Shown here in pieces: positions 16,625 to 25,449 of a stretch of DNA of 45,332 nt. Each line of letters opens with the position of its first letter. Position 1 is the first letter of the stretch. This DNA comes from Phocaeicola sp. Lineage in GTDB: Bacteria > Bacteroidota > Bacteroidia > Bacteroidales > Bacteroidaceae. The position numbers and the translations under genes are program-made. Location of the stretch: positions 1 through 45,332 of the forward strand of contig JAHHQU010000013.1 in NCBI GenBank assembly GCA_020026225.1, written 5' to 3'. The notes under the pieces are model-generated. The model saw only the letters and a list, made by a program, of their open reading frames with translations, was not told where the DNA came from and ran no database searches.

Positions 16625-17326
16625 ATGCTTAAATTCTATATTCTTTTATGCTTGGCAACGCTTTTCTCTTCGTGTGGCAGGAAGTATAAGATTGAAGGTA
16701 CTTCTTCTGTTTCTCTGTTGGATGGAAAGATGCTTTTTTTGAAAGTGCTGTCGGAAGATAAATTGATTAATATAGATTCGGCGGAAGTGGTTCACGGCCT
16801 TTTCAAGATGAAGGGTTGCGTGGATTCTGCTATGCTCGCTTCATTGTATATGGATGATACCTGTATCATGCCTTTGGTGGTTGAAAACGGGAATATCGAA
16901 ATTCAAATCGACAATGCACGCATCGTAGTAAAGGGTACTCCTCTCAATGATGTGTTTTATGAGTTCGTCAATCAGAAGACTGCTTTGGATGACCGGGCTT
17001 ATGAAGTGGAGCGTGAAGAGAGCCGGATGATCATGGATGGAGAAGATTTGAAGACGATTCATCGGGAGATAGACGGAAAACGTCGTGTGCTTTCGGATGA
17101 GATGGATGCGCTTACCAAAAAGTTCATCAAAGCAAATTATGACAATGTATTGGGTACAGGTGTCTTTATGATGCTGTGCAACAGCATGCCTTACCCGGAA
17201 ATGACCCCTGTCTTAAAGGAACTGCTTGACGAAGCTCCTGTATCTTTCAGAAACAATGCTTTTGTCAAAGAGTTTGTGAGCTTGGCTGAGGAGAGTCAAA
17301 GGTCGATGGAAGCGGCGGTTAATTGA
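16625..17326 (+). CDS. DUF4369-like lipoprotein
   Basis: The 233-aa product has a lipobox signal (LATLFSSC, Cys17). The following region (KYKIEGTSS, LDGKMLFLKV, INIDSAEVVHGLFKMKGCVDSAMLASLYMDD, and GNIEIQIDNARIVVKGTPLND) has the beta-rich pattern of DUF4369, the N-terminal domain usually found before a thioredoxin domain in Bacteroidetes. Here no thioredoxin domain or CxxC follows; the C-terminal third is helical and charged. The role is unknown. The ATG at 16625 is supported by the promoter position and the signal peptide. Confidence 0.85.
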   Translation: MLKFYILLCLATLFSSCGRKYKIEGTSSVSLLDGKMLFLKVLSEDKLINIDSAEVVHGLFKMKGCVDSAMLASLYMDDTCIMPLVVENGNIEIQIDNARIVVKGTPLNDVFYEFVNQKTALDDRAYEVEREESRMIMDGEDLKTIHREIDGKRRVLSDEMDALTKKFIKANYDNVLGTGVFMMLCNSMPYPEMTPVLKELLDEAPVSFRNNAFVKEFVSLAEESQRSMEAAVN

Positions 17327-17384
17327 TGCTACGAAAGAATTGCTCCATTGTGCAGCTGTGGCCGATGGAAGGTGATATAAAAAG

Positions 17385-17418
17385 AAAGAGCCCTGTCATG
17401 TAATTGATAGGGCTCTTT
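17385..17418. terminator. Bidirectional terminator between convergent units
   Basis: AAAGAGCCCTGTCA (17385-17398) pairs with TGATAGGGCTCTTT (17405-17418) with one G-T wobble and a 6-nt loop. T-rich sequence follows on both strands. It ends the DUF4369-like gene and the five-gene minus-strand operon. Confidence 0.85.
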
Positions 17419-17446
17419 TGTGTATCTGGAAATAGGGAAGTCACCC

Positions 17447-18202
17447 TCATTGGTCGGGGTTGGTTACCATCCCTTGGTATTGGGGAGACAATCCTTTTTC
17501 AATGACTTTGTATGATTCTTCCATTAAAGTCTTTTGGTTCTCTATTCCTTTGCACTGCGGATAGATTGGTTGGTGGATGGTCAGTTTCAACGGATGCCAG
17601 GAGAGCAACTTGCCCGTGCGGGGAAGTACGTTGAATGGCCCTTCAATCGTCAAAGGAACTACGGGCAACTGCAGTTCATCGGCTAACTGGAAGGCCCCTT
17701 TTCTGAAGATGCCCATGTGGCCGGTGAATGTTCGTGCTCCTTCTGGGAAGACTACGAGGGAAGTTCCGTTTTGCAGCACCTTGCGTGCCCCTTCAATTGT
17801 TTCATGGATTTTTCTCGGACCCGATTTGTCGACAAAGATGTGTCCCGCAGATTTACAGGCTCTGCCTACGAAGGGCAGGTTACGCAAACTTTTCTTCATC
17901 ATCCATTTGAAATTACGTCCCAAGAATCCATAGATCAAGAAGATGTCGAAGGCACCTTGATGGTTTGCCACGAATACATAAGATGTTTGGTTCTGGATGT
18001 TCTCTTTTCCGGTCACTTTGACGGGAAGTAAAAAAATGAAACAAGTCAGTTGTGACCAAATCTTTCCCGGGTAATACCCCCAAAAATGTCCGTTGCCTAT
18101 GGTGCATCCTATGATGGTCAGTAAGGCAGTCAGTATGGTAAGTACCAGAAAAATGGGGAATCCAATAAAGATTTGGTAAATGAGGTATAAGATTTTCAAC
18201 AT
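17447..18202 (-). CDS. plsC: 1-acyl-sn-glycerol-3-phosphate acyltransferase
   Basis: The 251-aa product is an inner-membrane acyltransferase that makes phosphatidic acid from lysophosphatidic acid. Hydrophobic N-terminal helices (about 5-35 and 48-62) precede the acyltransferase motif NHQGAFD (NHx4D; His81, Asp86) and the substrate-binding motif FPEGAR (152-157). The P-rich motif VVPLTIEGPFNVLP follows. It is the last gene of the operon, 22 bp after the metallophosphoesterase. A family member acting on another acyl acceptor cannot be excluded. Confidence 0.92.
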   Translation of the reverse strand: MLKILYLIYQIFIGFPIFLVLTILTALLTIIGCTIGNGHFWGYYPGKIWSQLTCFIFLLPVKVTGKENIQNQTSYVFVANHQGAFDIFLIYGFLGRNFKWMMKKSLRNLPFVGRACKSAGHIFVDKSGPRKIHETIEGARKVLQNGTSLVVFPEGARTFTGHMGIFRKGAFQLADELQLPVVPLTIEGPFNVLPRTGKLLSWHPLKLTIHQPIYPQCKGIENQKTLMEESYKVIEKGLSPQYQGMVTNPDQ

Positions 18203-18224
18203 GATACCGGTTGTATTTTATGGG

Positions 18225-19382
18225 TTAATGTTCTTTTTTTAAAGTGATGACCGTGATTTCTGGCCAAGCGCCCAAACGCATGGGGAAGAGTACATGTCCC
18301 AATCCGATGTTTACATATAATCCTCTTTTCCCTTCAAGATACATACCGTTGTGTTCGGGATAAAAGAATTTGGATATTGAGAAGCCGAAGAAGCTGATTT
18401 GCATGTCGTGGGTATGTCCGGCAAGCATCAGTTGGATGTCCGATTCTGGAAGTACTTCTCTACGCCAGTGGGTAGGGTCGTGGCTCAACAGAATCTTGAA
18501 CATTCCTTCAGTTTCCTTGCTTGCTTCCTGCAGGTTGGCGAAATCGGGGAAAGGAGGATTTCCGCTGTTTTCTACGCCAATCAGGGCTATGGAGTCATTG
18601 CCGCGGTGAATAATCTGGTGGGCATTGTTCAGCATTTTCCATCCCATTCGGTTTTGGCGATGGATGAGGCTGTCGATGCTGGCAAAGCGCTGTGCTTCCG
18701 ACTCCCAGCCTACGTAGGTGCCATAGTCATGGTTTCCCAAGATGGAAAATACTCCGTCTCTGGCTTTTAGTTGCTGGAGAACAGGCATGAATTCATTGAT
18801 TTCATCCGCACGGCTATTCACCAGGTCACCGGTAAATACGGCCAGGTCGGGGTGCTGTTCCAAGCAGATGGACATGGCTTTCTGCAGCGGTTCAGGGTTT
18901 CCTTTCCAGCTGCCTGCATGGATGTCGGATAATTGTAGAATTCGGTATCCGTCGAATGCTTCGGGCAAATCGGGAGAAACGAAATCGACTTCACGTACTT
19001 GATACAGTTCCTTTCCTACTGTAGCCCCGAAAAGGATATAGGCACATGCTGCCAGACCAGAAAGTCCGCTGAGGGTCACTACCGGGAGTTTTCGGTGGAG
19101 CAGTTTCTGGAATCCTTTTAGCAGAAGACTGACAAGGATGAAAATTACTTTAGGAACAGCCACGCATAAAGCGAGAATGATATAAGTTCCGAAATAATCC
19201 AGCAGTGCATCGTGGGCGGCGATGAATATATACAAGGTGATTAATAGTCCGATTGTAGGCCACCAAAGCAGACGGTTGGCAAAGCGGTTCTTCAAAGGGG
19301 CCACATATACTTTATAGATATACCAGTCGGGTAATAAAAATAATAAAGTGAATAATACACAAGTTCTGATTAATACCAACAT
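18225..19382 (-). CDS. Membrane-anchored metallophosphoesterase
   Basis: The 385-aa product has about four N-terminal transmembrane helices (5-23, 40-58, 64-90, 102-121) followed by a complete calcineurin-like phosphoesterase domain. Its motifs are LSDIH (Asp153, His155), GDLVN (Asp186), GNHDY (Asn217, His218), SHDP (His301) and AGHTH (His323, His325). The arrangement is that of YkuE-type phosphoesterases. Neighbouring plsC and a polyprenyl-phosphate glycosyltransferase suggest a lipid-linked phosphate substrate, but this is inference. It lies 10 bp after the MetH-like gene. Confidence 0.9.
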   Translation of the reverse strand: MLVLIRTCVLFTLLFLLPDWYIYKVYVAPLKNRFANRLLWWPTIGLLITLYIFIAAHDALLDYFGTYIILALCVAVPKVIFILVSLLLKGFQKLLHRKLPVVTLSGLSGLAACAYILFGATVGKELYQVREVDFVSPDLPEAFDGYRILQLSDIHAGSWKGNPEPLQKAMSICLEQHPDLAVFTGDLVNSRADEINEFMPVLQQLKARDGVFSILGNHDYGTYVGWESEAQRFASIDSLIHRQNRMGWKMLNNAHQIIHRGNDSIALIGVENSGNPPFPDFANLQEASKETEGMFKILLSHDPTHWRREVLPESDIQLMLAGHTHDMQISFFGFSISKFFYPEHNGMYLEGKRGLYVNIGLGHVLFPMRLGAWPEITVITLKKEH

Positions 19383-19392
19383 AATAGAAGTA

Positions 19393-20292
19393 CTATAAGT
19401 TCGCTCTCAAAAATTTCCTCATGGTTTCCACGTTGAGGCCACGACGGGAAGCGTAATCCGTCAATTGCTTTTCATCAATTTTCCCCACCGAAAAATAGCG
19501 GGCAGCAGGGTGTGCCAATAGAAGTCCGCATACCGAAGCGGTAGGCTTCATCATGCCGTTTTCTGTCAGTCGGATGCCGATTCGTTTCATATCAATCAGT
19601 TCATCCAGCAGAAAGTTGACCGACAGGTCGGGAAGGGAAGGATAGCCCACAGCCGGGCGGATGCCTTGAAACTTTTCATTGAGCATGTCTTTCATGCTGA
19701 GGTTTTCGTCTTTGGCATATCCCCAGACATTCTTTCTGATTACTTCATGGGTCCTTTCCGCAGCGGCTTCGGCCAAGCGTTCGCATAAGGTTCTTACCAG
19801 CATACGCTTGTAATCATCGTCGGCATAGAGGTTTTCCATTTCGGCATCTACGGTTGTGGCGAAGATGCCCACAGTGTCTGTAATGCCATAATGAAGCGGA
19901 CGGACGAAGTCACTTAAACAGAGAAACGGTTGGTTAGCCTGTTGGTGAGTCTGTTGACGAAGAAGCGGCAGCCGTTTCCCGTCGAGCAGCAAGTCATCGC
20001 CGTCTGCATTTGCATCTGCCAATTTATAGATGGCATATACCTTGTAGGCTCCATCCAGCTGGTTCAGCATTCGGGAGGCTTCTTTATGAAGCTGCATGGC
20101 CTCGGATGCTTTGGCACGTTCCTTTTCTGGAAAATTGGCCAGCCATAAGGCACGTTGACAGTCGCATCCGTGAATATCGGCTATGCTCGCATACTGGGGG
20201 GTGAATCCCCAAGTATGAAAGAAATAAATCCAATTGATGTAGTCAGCAAGTTCATGAATCTTGTAGCTGACTACCGATAGGGCTGTTTGCAT
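19393..20292 (-). CDS. Free-standing MetH reactivation (AdoMet-binding) domain protein
   Basis: The 299-aa product matches the C-terminal activation domain of cobalamin-dependent methionine synthase and nothing else. ELADYINWIYFFHTW opens the domain, GIRPAVGYPSLPD (211-222) is the AdoMet-binding RPAxGYP segment, and LTENGMMKPTASVCG through HPAARYFSVG (242-270) and LTDYASRRG complete it. In MetH this domain binds AdoMet and re-methylates oxidised cob(II)alamin during reductive reactivation. Here no cobalamin, folate or homocysteine domain is attached, so it would act in trans on another corrinoid protein, or on a MetH encoded elsewhere. It lies within an operon, 4 bp after pyrC. Confidence 0.9.
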   Translation of the reverse strand: MQTALSVVSYKIHELADYINWIYFFHTWGFTPQYASIADIHGCDCQRALWLANFPEKERAKASEAMQLHKEASRMLNQLDGAYKVYAIYKLADANADGDDLLLDGKRLPLLRQQTHQQANQPFLCLSDFVRPLHYGITDTVGIFATTVDAEMENLYADDDYKRMLVRTLCERLAEAAAERTHEVIRKNVWGYAKDENLSMKDMLNEKFQGIRPAVGYPSLPDLSVNFLLDELIDMKRIGIRLTENGMMKPTASVCGLLLAHPAARYFSVGKIDEKQLTDYASRRGLNVETMRKFLRANL

Positions 20293-20296
20293 AAAT

Positions 20297-21637
20297 TTAT
20301 CGTTCGAAAGATAATGCTTGTCCGCGGTGACGGGTATCTACCTGGTCGTTGGCAAACACCAAATCTCCGTTGACGAAAGTCTTCTCTACTTTGCCATGAT
20401 AACGTCTGCCTTCCATGGGACTCCATCCGCATTTGCTCTGGATGCATTCGGCGGTTACTTCCCATTCGTGGTTCGGGTTCAGCAATACCAAATCGGCTTG
20501 GTATCCAGGACGGATGAAGCCACGTTTGTGGATCTGGTAGAGTTGGGCCGGTGCATGGCACATTTTTTCTACCATTTGTTCCACGCTCAAGATTCCATCG
20601 TGAACCAGTTCATAGATGCTGACCAGCGAGAACTGCAGCGTTGGCATTCCTGACACGGCTTTCAAGGCACCTCCCTGTTTTTCGCTCAAGAGGTGAGGGG
20701 CATGGTCGGTACCGATCACATCAATCTTGTGAGTCGACAAGGCACGACGCAAGGCATCTCGGTCGGCTTGGGTTTTGATGCTGGGGTTACACTTGATTCG
20801 TGTACCTAAAGTTTTGTAATCTTGGTCGCAGAAGAAAAGGTGTGAAACACAAGCTTCCGCTGTAATCTTCTTTTCGTTCAAAGGCTTGTCTTCAAAAAGT
20901 TCCAGCTCACGGGCGGTGCTGACATGCAAGATGTGCAGCCGTGCACCTGTCTCTTTTGCCAACCGTACGGCCAGGGCGGAAGACTGGTAGCAGGCTTCCT
21001 CGCTGCGGATGAGCGGATGGCATTCAATGCTGGGGTCTTCCCCGTATTTTTGTTTGAAAGCTTCCGTGTTCTGTCGGATGATGTTCTGGTCTTCACAATG
21101 GGTGGCAATCAGCATTCCGGCGTGTGAGAAGATTCGCTTCAAGGATTCCATGCGGTCTACCAGCATATTTCCTGTACTGGCTCCCATAAAGACCTTCACT
21201 CCACAGACATGAGTCTTGTCCAGTTTTTCCAGAAGCTCTGTATTGTTGTTCGTCGCTCCGAAGTAGAAAGAATAGTTGACTACACATTTGGTGGCAGCGT
21301 CGGCAAATTTGGCATCCAAAGCCTCCAGGGTCGTTGTCTGCGGATTGCAGTTCGGCATATCCATGAAGGAAGTGACTCCTCCAGCTGCAGCGGCAGCCGT
21401 TTCGCTGGCCATGTCCGCCTTGTGCGTCAGACCGGGGTCGCGGAAATGTACATGATCATCGATGACTCCCGGAATCAGGTAACAACCGTTTGCATTGATT
21501 TCTTCGTCGCAAGCTTCTTCCGGACGTTTGTCGCCTTCCAGCACTTCTTTTATAATTTCATTTTCAATGACCACAGAACCATTGAACTTTCTGCCTTCGT
21601 TTACGATGACAGCATGATGTATCCAAATACGTTTCAT
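20297..21637 (-). CDS. pyrC: Dihydroorotase (class I)
   Basis: The 446-aa cytosolic metalloenzyme closes carbamoyl-aspartate to dihydroorotate in pyrimidine synthesis. The amidohydrolase motif DDHVHFRDPG (His62, His64) and the late GTDHAPH segment supply metal and catalytic ligands. The length is in the class I (Bacillus/Aquifex) range. Other amidohydrolases such as dihydropyrimidinase share the fold, but HFRDPG and GTDHAPH favour dihydroorotase. It lies 9 bp after the GT2 gene and 4 bp before the MetH-like gene. Confidence 0.94.
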   Translation of the reverse strand: MKRIWIHHAVIVNEGRKFNGSVVIENEIIKEVLEGDKRPEEACDEEINANGCYLIPGVIDDHVHFRDPGLTHKADMASETAAAAAGGVTSFMDMPNCNPQTTTLEALDAKFADAATKCVVNYSFYFGATNNNTELLEKLDKTHVCGVKVFMGASTGNMLVDRMESLKRIFSHAGMLIATHCEDQNIIRQNTEAFKQKYGEDPSIECHPLIRSEEACYQSSALAVRLAKETGARLHILHVSTARELELFEDKPLNEKKITAEACVSHLFFCDQDYKTLGTRIKCNPSIKTQADRDALRRALSTHKIDVIGTDHAPHLLSEKQGGALKAVSGMPTLQFSLVSIYELVHDGILSVEQMVEKMCHAPAQLYQIHKRGFIRPGYQADLVLLNPNHEWEVTAECIQSKCGWSPMEGRRYHGKVEKTFVNGDLVFANDQVDTRHRGQALSFER

Positions 21638-21646
21638 AATCGAATC

Positions 21647-22390
21647 TTATTTCTTTTGTGGAAATTTATGGAAAAAACTGTTCCATTTCAGTCGGATGAC
21701 TCCAAACACAGCTTCTCCGAAGATGCTGCTGTTCATTTTGGAAGTTCCCAATTCGCGGTTGACAAAAATGACAGGTACTTCAATGATTTTGAATCCACAT
21801 TTGTAGGCGGTGAACTTCATTTCAATCTGGAAAGCATATCCTTTGAACTTCACCTTGTCCAAATCGATGGTTTCCAGCACTTCTCTTCGGTAGCATTTGA
21901 AACCTGCTGTCGTATCGTGTACGGGAATTCCTGTAATGATGCGGACATACTTGGAAGCGAAGTACGACATGAGCACGCGTCCCATCGGCCAATTGACCAC
22001 ATTCACTCCGCTGATATAACGGGAGCCGATAGCCACATCGCCTCCGTCATCGTGACAGGCTTTGTACAATCTCGGAAGATCATTCGGATTGTGACTGAAA
22101 TCGGCGTCCATTTCGAAGATGTAGTCGTATTTCTTTTCGATAGACCATTTGAATCCGGCAATGTAGGCAGTTCCCAATCCGAGTTTGCCTTTGCGCTCAA
22201 TCATGAACAATTTTTCAGGAAATTCTGTCTGTAGCCGGCGTACGATGTCTGCAGTACCGTCTGGAGAGTTGTCTTCTACTATTAGAATATGAAACTCCTT
22301 CTCGAGTCCGAAGACGGCACGGATGATATTCTCTATATTTTCTTTTTCGTTATACGTAGGGATGATTACAATGCTGTCGCTTGTTTTCAT
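21647..22390 (-). CDS. Polyprenyl-phosphate mannosyltransferase-like GT2 (DPM1 type)
   Basis: The 247-aa product is a GT-A fold glycosyltransferase of the dolichol-phosphate mannose synthase group. Motifs are IIPTYNEKENIENII (9-23), VEDNSPDGT (38-46), and the metal-binding MDADFSH (Asp95, Asp97). DTTAGFKCYRREVLE and GYAFQIEMKF are also typical. It lacks the C-terminal membrane helices of long DPM1 forms. The reaction would be transfer of mannose (or another hexose) from a nucleotide sugar to a lipid phosphate at the inner membrane. It is the first gene of the five-gene operon. Confidence 0.9.
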   Translation of the reverse strand: MKTSDSIVIIPTYNEKENIENIIRAVFGLEKEFHILIVEDNSPDGTADIVRRLQTEFPEKLFMIERKGKLGLGTAYIAGFKWSIEKKYDYIFEMDADFSHNPNDLPRLYKACHDDGGDVAIGSRYISGVNVVNWPMGRVLMSYFASKYVRIITGIPVHDTTAGFKCYRREVLETIDLDKVKFKGYAFQIEMKFTAYKCGFKIIEVPVIFVNRELGTSKMNSSIFGEAVFGVIRLKWNSFFHKFPQKK

Positions 22391-22416
22391 ATCGTTATAT
22401 CTTTAATTCGTTTGAG

Positions 22417-22424
22417 CAAAGATA
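22417..22424 (-). promoter_or_regulatory. -7 promoter element of the five-gene operon
   Basis: The minus strand reads TATCTTTG 27 nt before the GT2 ATG. It directly abuts the terminator of ung, so the operon is insulated from upstream transcription. Confidence 0.65.
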
Positions 22425-22426
22425 AC

Positions 22427-22468
22427 AAAAAAAAGGATTCACGACATGATTTCTTATGGGAAATCCTT
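22427..22468 (-). terminator. Terminator of the TPR-ung unit
   Basis: AAGGATT and AATCCTT (22433-22439 and 22462-22468 on the plus strand) form a stem. On the minus strand it is followed by eight T residues (22427-22434). Confidence 0.65.
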
Positions 22469-22515
22469 GAGCCTCCGCACGCATACCTTGTTAGAGATAG
22501 TCAATGCGTTTCGCT

Positions 22516-23178
22516 TCACCAGTCAATTTCTTTTTGTCCGGTCTGTTTGAGAAAGGCATTGGCTTTGCTGAAGTGTTTGCAGCCGAAGAAACCATGGTCG
22601 GCTGAACGGGGAGAAGGATGGGAGGCTGTGAGAATCAGGTGCTTGGAGGTGTCTATTAACGGTATCTTGGCTTTGGCGTACGCTCCCCATAGCATGAAGA
22701 CCAAATGGTCATGTCTTTCGCTCAAGCGACGGATGACCGTATCGGTAAAAGTCTCCCATCCGCGGTTGCGGTGCGAGCCGGTTTGATAGGCACGGACCGT
22801 CAGTACGGAATTCATCGGAAAGACTCCCTGTTCTACCCAACGATCCAGGCAGCCGGAAGAAGGAACCGGCTTGCCTAAATCTTGGTGGATTTCTTGAAAG
22901 ATATTACTTAAGGAGGCGGGTATGGGCACTCCTTCGGGTACGGAAAAACAGACTCCGTAATATTGTCCGGGCGTAGGATAAGGGTCTTGTCCTAAAATGA
23001 CGACTTTCACTTGCGGAAAAGGGCAGCGGTTGAAGACTTCAAACAGGTTGTGTCCTGGAGGAAGAACGTGTGCATGGGCATATTCGTACTTTACGAATGC
23101 AACCAGATTTTCAAAATAAGGCTTGTCAAACTCATCTTGTAAAATTTCTCTCCAACTTTCCTCTATCCGTACGTTCAT
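22516..23178 (-). CDS. ung: Uracil-DNA glycosylase
   Basis: The 220-aa family 1 UDG removes uracil from DNA at the start of base-excision repair. The water-activating motif GQDPYP (Asp65), the uracil-contacting YYGVCFSV, and the DNA-intercalation motif LTASHPSP (His187) are intact. The length is normal. It starts 19 bp after the TPR gene and is likely co-transcribed with it. Confidence 0.97.
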   Translation of the reverse strand: MNVRIEESWREILQDEFDKPYFENLVAFVKYEYAHAHVLPPGHNLFEVFNRCPFPQVKVVILGQDPYPTPGQYYGVCFSVPEGVPIPASLSNIFQEIHQDLGKPVPSSGCLDRWVEQGVFPMNSVLTVRAYQTGSHRNRGWETFTDTVIRRLSERHDHLVFMLWGAYAKAKIPLIDTSKHLILTASHPSPRSADHGFFGCKHFSKANAFLKQTGQKEIDW

Positions 23179-23197
23179 GGTGCTTTCCCTCCTTGTG

Positions 23198-25366
23198 TCA
23201 AATCAGATCTAACAGAATATAAACAGTTTCTTCCGATACGCCTTGTTCCAATAACACGTTCTTGTCGTTGATGAACACTTCGGCAAATTGGTCATGGGTC
23301 GGATAGCAGGCAGCAGCCTTCCGATAATATACCAAAGCTTGTTTTGTGTCCTGTTGCGCCAATAAGACATGTCCATAGTTCAGCCAGTCTTCCGGAAGCG
23401 GGTGAGGCTGACTGATGACTTTCTGGTAGTATTGGCTTGCTCGATCGTATTCTTTGAGCATGAAACAACACCAGCCGATGGCACGGAGGATATTTTCAGA
23501 GTCCTTTTCCAGGTATTCAATCTTGTAGAAAAGAATCAGGGCTTCGTCGTAGGCTTGCAGATAGGTCAGGCATTGTCCCATCTGTGCCATCAGATTCAAA
23601 TTTTCCGGCTCAAGGGATAACGCTTGTCTGAAACATTCCAGTGCTTTTGGGTAATTCTTTACAAGCTTGTAGCATTGAGCCAGTTGCTTCAGTGTCCACA
23701 GGTCTTCCGGTTGGAGGGAATTGGCTTGTTCGTAAGCTTGAACCGCTTCGTCGTACCGTTTCAACTTCAGAAGTGTGAATCCCAATTTTTGTCTGAATCG
23801 TGCATCTTTCAGGTGCTGGTTCGACAGATTCTTATACAATTCGGCCGATTCGGAGTAATATCCTTTAGAGAATAGATATTCTGCGATATCCTTTTCGTAT
23901 GTATCCTGGAAGATATAAGGACGCAGCCATCTGCACTCCCAAAAGGCAGGTTGGTCTTTGAATATATCCTGTTGCTCTTTGCGGAATGGCCATAATTTGA
24001 AGAAGCGGTAGACGTCTTGAATGTACTGTCTGGTCAGGACGTTGCTTCTGCTTTTTTCTTTTGACTGAATCACGCTTCCCAACTGCTTTATTACGCTCTC
24101 TTCTTGTTCGCCGGCATCTTTAGACATCAGCTCTATTTGCTCCTTCGGAATGGACTTCAGGGTTATGCAGAGCGAATATTTGTCTGAGTTGCAGAAAATG
24201 GAGGAAGCAAGAAAGGTTCCTAAAACGGATTTTTCAGAGAGCTTGTTTCCCTTGAACAATGGAGCGATAAGGGGTATTTCCTTATTGAAAGGGTAAAACC
24301 AGTGGGCAGCTTCCTGGAAAAAAGGATAGTTCTTCAGTTGGGAGAAGGTACCCATGTTCGTATCGGCACCTTCGAAGCGTAATTTACTTAATTCGTCCAG
24401 CTGTTCCGTTATTTTGTTGAGTTCCTTCTTCCATTCCGGATTCTGTTCTTCCAGCTCATCGAAGTCTATTTCATTGACATCTGTGTTTGGATTGATCAGC
24501 TTTTGATTCTTCATCACCTGCGGAATGATTTCTTCATTTATCTTCTTGTCTATTTTTTCCGTTTCGCGGGAAAGCAAGAAGATGACCTGGATGTGGTGCA
24601 GGTCTTTCGTGAAATTCGGTTGTTCGCTGAGTTGGCTGAAGGTTTGAATCAGTTCAGGATAGAGAATCAGTCGCTCTTCATGATAGTACGCTCCCAATGC
24701 AATGCCGACCAAAGCTCGCAGTTGGATTTCTGGGTCTTGGTTTTGCTTATAAAGGTTCACCAGCAGGTTGAACTTGTAAGGGTCGAAATACAGAAGGAGG
24801 TTCAATGTGATGGATGAAGCGAAGATGGCTATGTCGAAGGCACTGATACCTGTCTGCTGGAAGAGTGCAGACGCTTCCTTGAACTCTTCTTTGCTCCAGT
24901 GAGTGGCGGTCCAAGTCTTGTTGAACAATTCGTCCAAGAGCTTCAAGCGAAGTTCCTGGTTGGCTGATGTATGGTCGTCCTCCCCATTCAGCAGGCTGCT
25001 GATTTGCATCTGGTTCTCAATGGACGACAACTTTTCTCCCAATTCGGTGTAGCTGTGGGCGGGGTGGAGTTTGAATTCCCGTATCTTATCCGAGAACTTC
25101 CCATATTCCTTTCCGTATTTCTGGATAAAAAAAGTTCGGTCGGCCAGTTCGTAGCCTTTGCGAAGTAATGTCCTGAACATCTTTTCGCGTTCAGGGTCGG
25201 CTTGCCCTTGAGCTGCATATTGCAGCATATAGTGGTAAGTCATCTGTAAGTTTTCAATATCAGACTGCAACTCCCAGTCGTCAGTCTTCATGGCAAAAGC
25301 TTTCAGTTGGACGAGTCCCTCTTTCAGCCTTTTTTGGTCTAAAAAATGAATAATTTCGTTGTACAT
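23198..25366 (-). CDS. Large TPR-repeat protein of unknown function
   Basis: The 722-aa product has no signal peptide or membrane segment and should be cytosolic. The N-terminal 500 residues are helical and charged with no motif I recognise. The C-terminal part (about 510-700) holds roughly five tetratricopeptide repeats, for example AELYKNLSNQHLKDARFRQK, EAVQAYEQANSLQPEDLWTL, KALECFRQALSLEPENLNLM and RASQYYQKVISQPHPLPEDW. It is probably a protein-interaction scaffold. The ATG at 25366 is preferred over 25387 because the -7 element at 25398-25405 would leave almost no leader for the latter. ung follows. Confidence 0.85.
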   Translation of the reverse strand: MYNEIIHFLDQKRLKEGLVQLKAFAMKTDDWELQSDIENLQMTYHYMLQYAAQGQADPEREKMFRTLLRKGYELADRTFFIQKYGKEYGKFSDKIREFKLHPAHSYTELGEKLSSIENQMQISSLLNGEDDHTSANQELRLKLLDELFNKTWTATHWSKEEFKEASALFQQTGISAFDIAIFASSITLNLLLYFDPYKFNLLVNLYKQNQDPEIQLRALVGIALGAYYHEERLILYPELIQTFSQLSEQPNFTKDLHHIQVIFLLSRETEKIDKKINEEIIPQVMKNQKLINPNTDVNEIDFDELEEQNPEWKKELNKITEQLDELSKLRFEGADTNMGTFSQLKNYPFFQEAAHWFYPFNKEIPLIAPLFKGNKLSEKSVLGTFLASSIFCNSDKYSLCITLKSIPKEQIELMSKDAGEQEESVIKQLGSVIQSKEKSRSNVLTRQYIQDVYRFFKLWPFRKEQQDIFKDQPAFWECRWLRPYIFQDTYEKDIAEYLFSKGYYSESAELYKNLSNQHLKDARFRQKLGFTLLKLKRYDEAVQAYEQANSLQPEDLWTLKQLAQCYKLVKNYPKALECFRQALSLEPENLNLMAQMGQCLTYLQAYDEALILFYKIEYLEKDSENILRAIGWCCFMLKEYDRASQYYQKVISQPHPLPEDWLNYGHVLLAQQDTKQALVYYRKAAACYPTHDQFAEVFINDKNVLLEQGVSEETVYILLDLI

Positions 25367-25397
25367 TTGTGTATAGAATATATACATAATAATGAAG

Positions 25398-25405
25398 CAA
25401 ATATA
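25398..25405 (-). promoter_or_regulatory. -7 promoter element for the TPR gene
   Basis: The minus strand reads TATATTTG (TAnnTTTG). It is 13 bp from the opposing mfd element, so the two promoters overlap back to back. Confidence 0.5.
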
Positions 25406-25417
25406 GTAATTATTTTA

Positions 25418-25425
25418 TAATTTTG
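25418..25425 (+). promoter_or_regulatory. -7 promoter element for mfd
   Basis: TAATTTTG fits TAnnTTTG and ends 24 bp before the ATG at 25450. The in-frame TTG at 25423 is part of this element. Confidence 0.5.
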
Positions 25426-25449
25426 CATTATCTAAATAAGAACAAGATA

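Noticed and set aside
21209..22234. A 341-codon plus-strand open frame opposite pyrC and the GT2 gene
   Set aside because: It spans the junction of two convincing minus-strand genes and has no recognisable domain.
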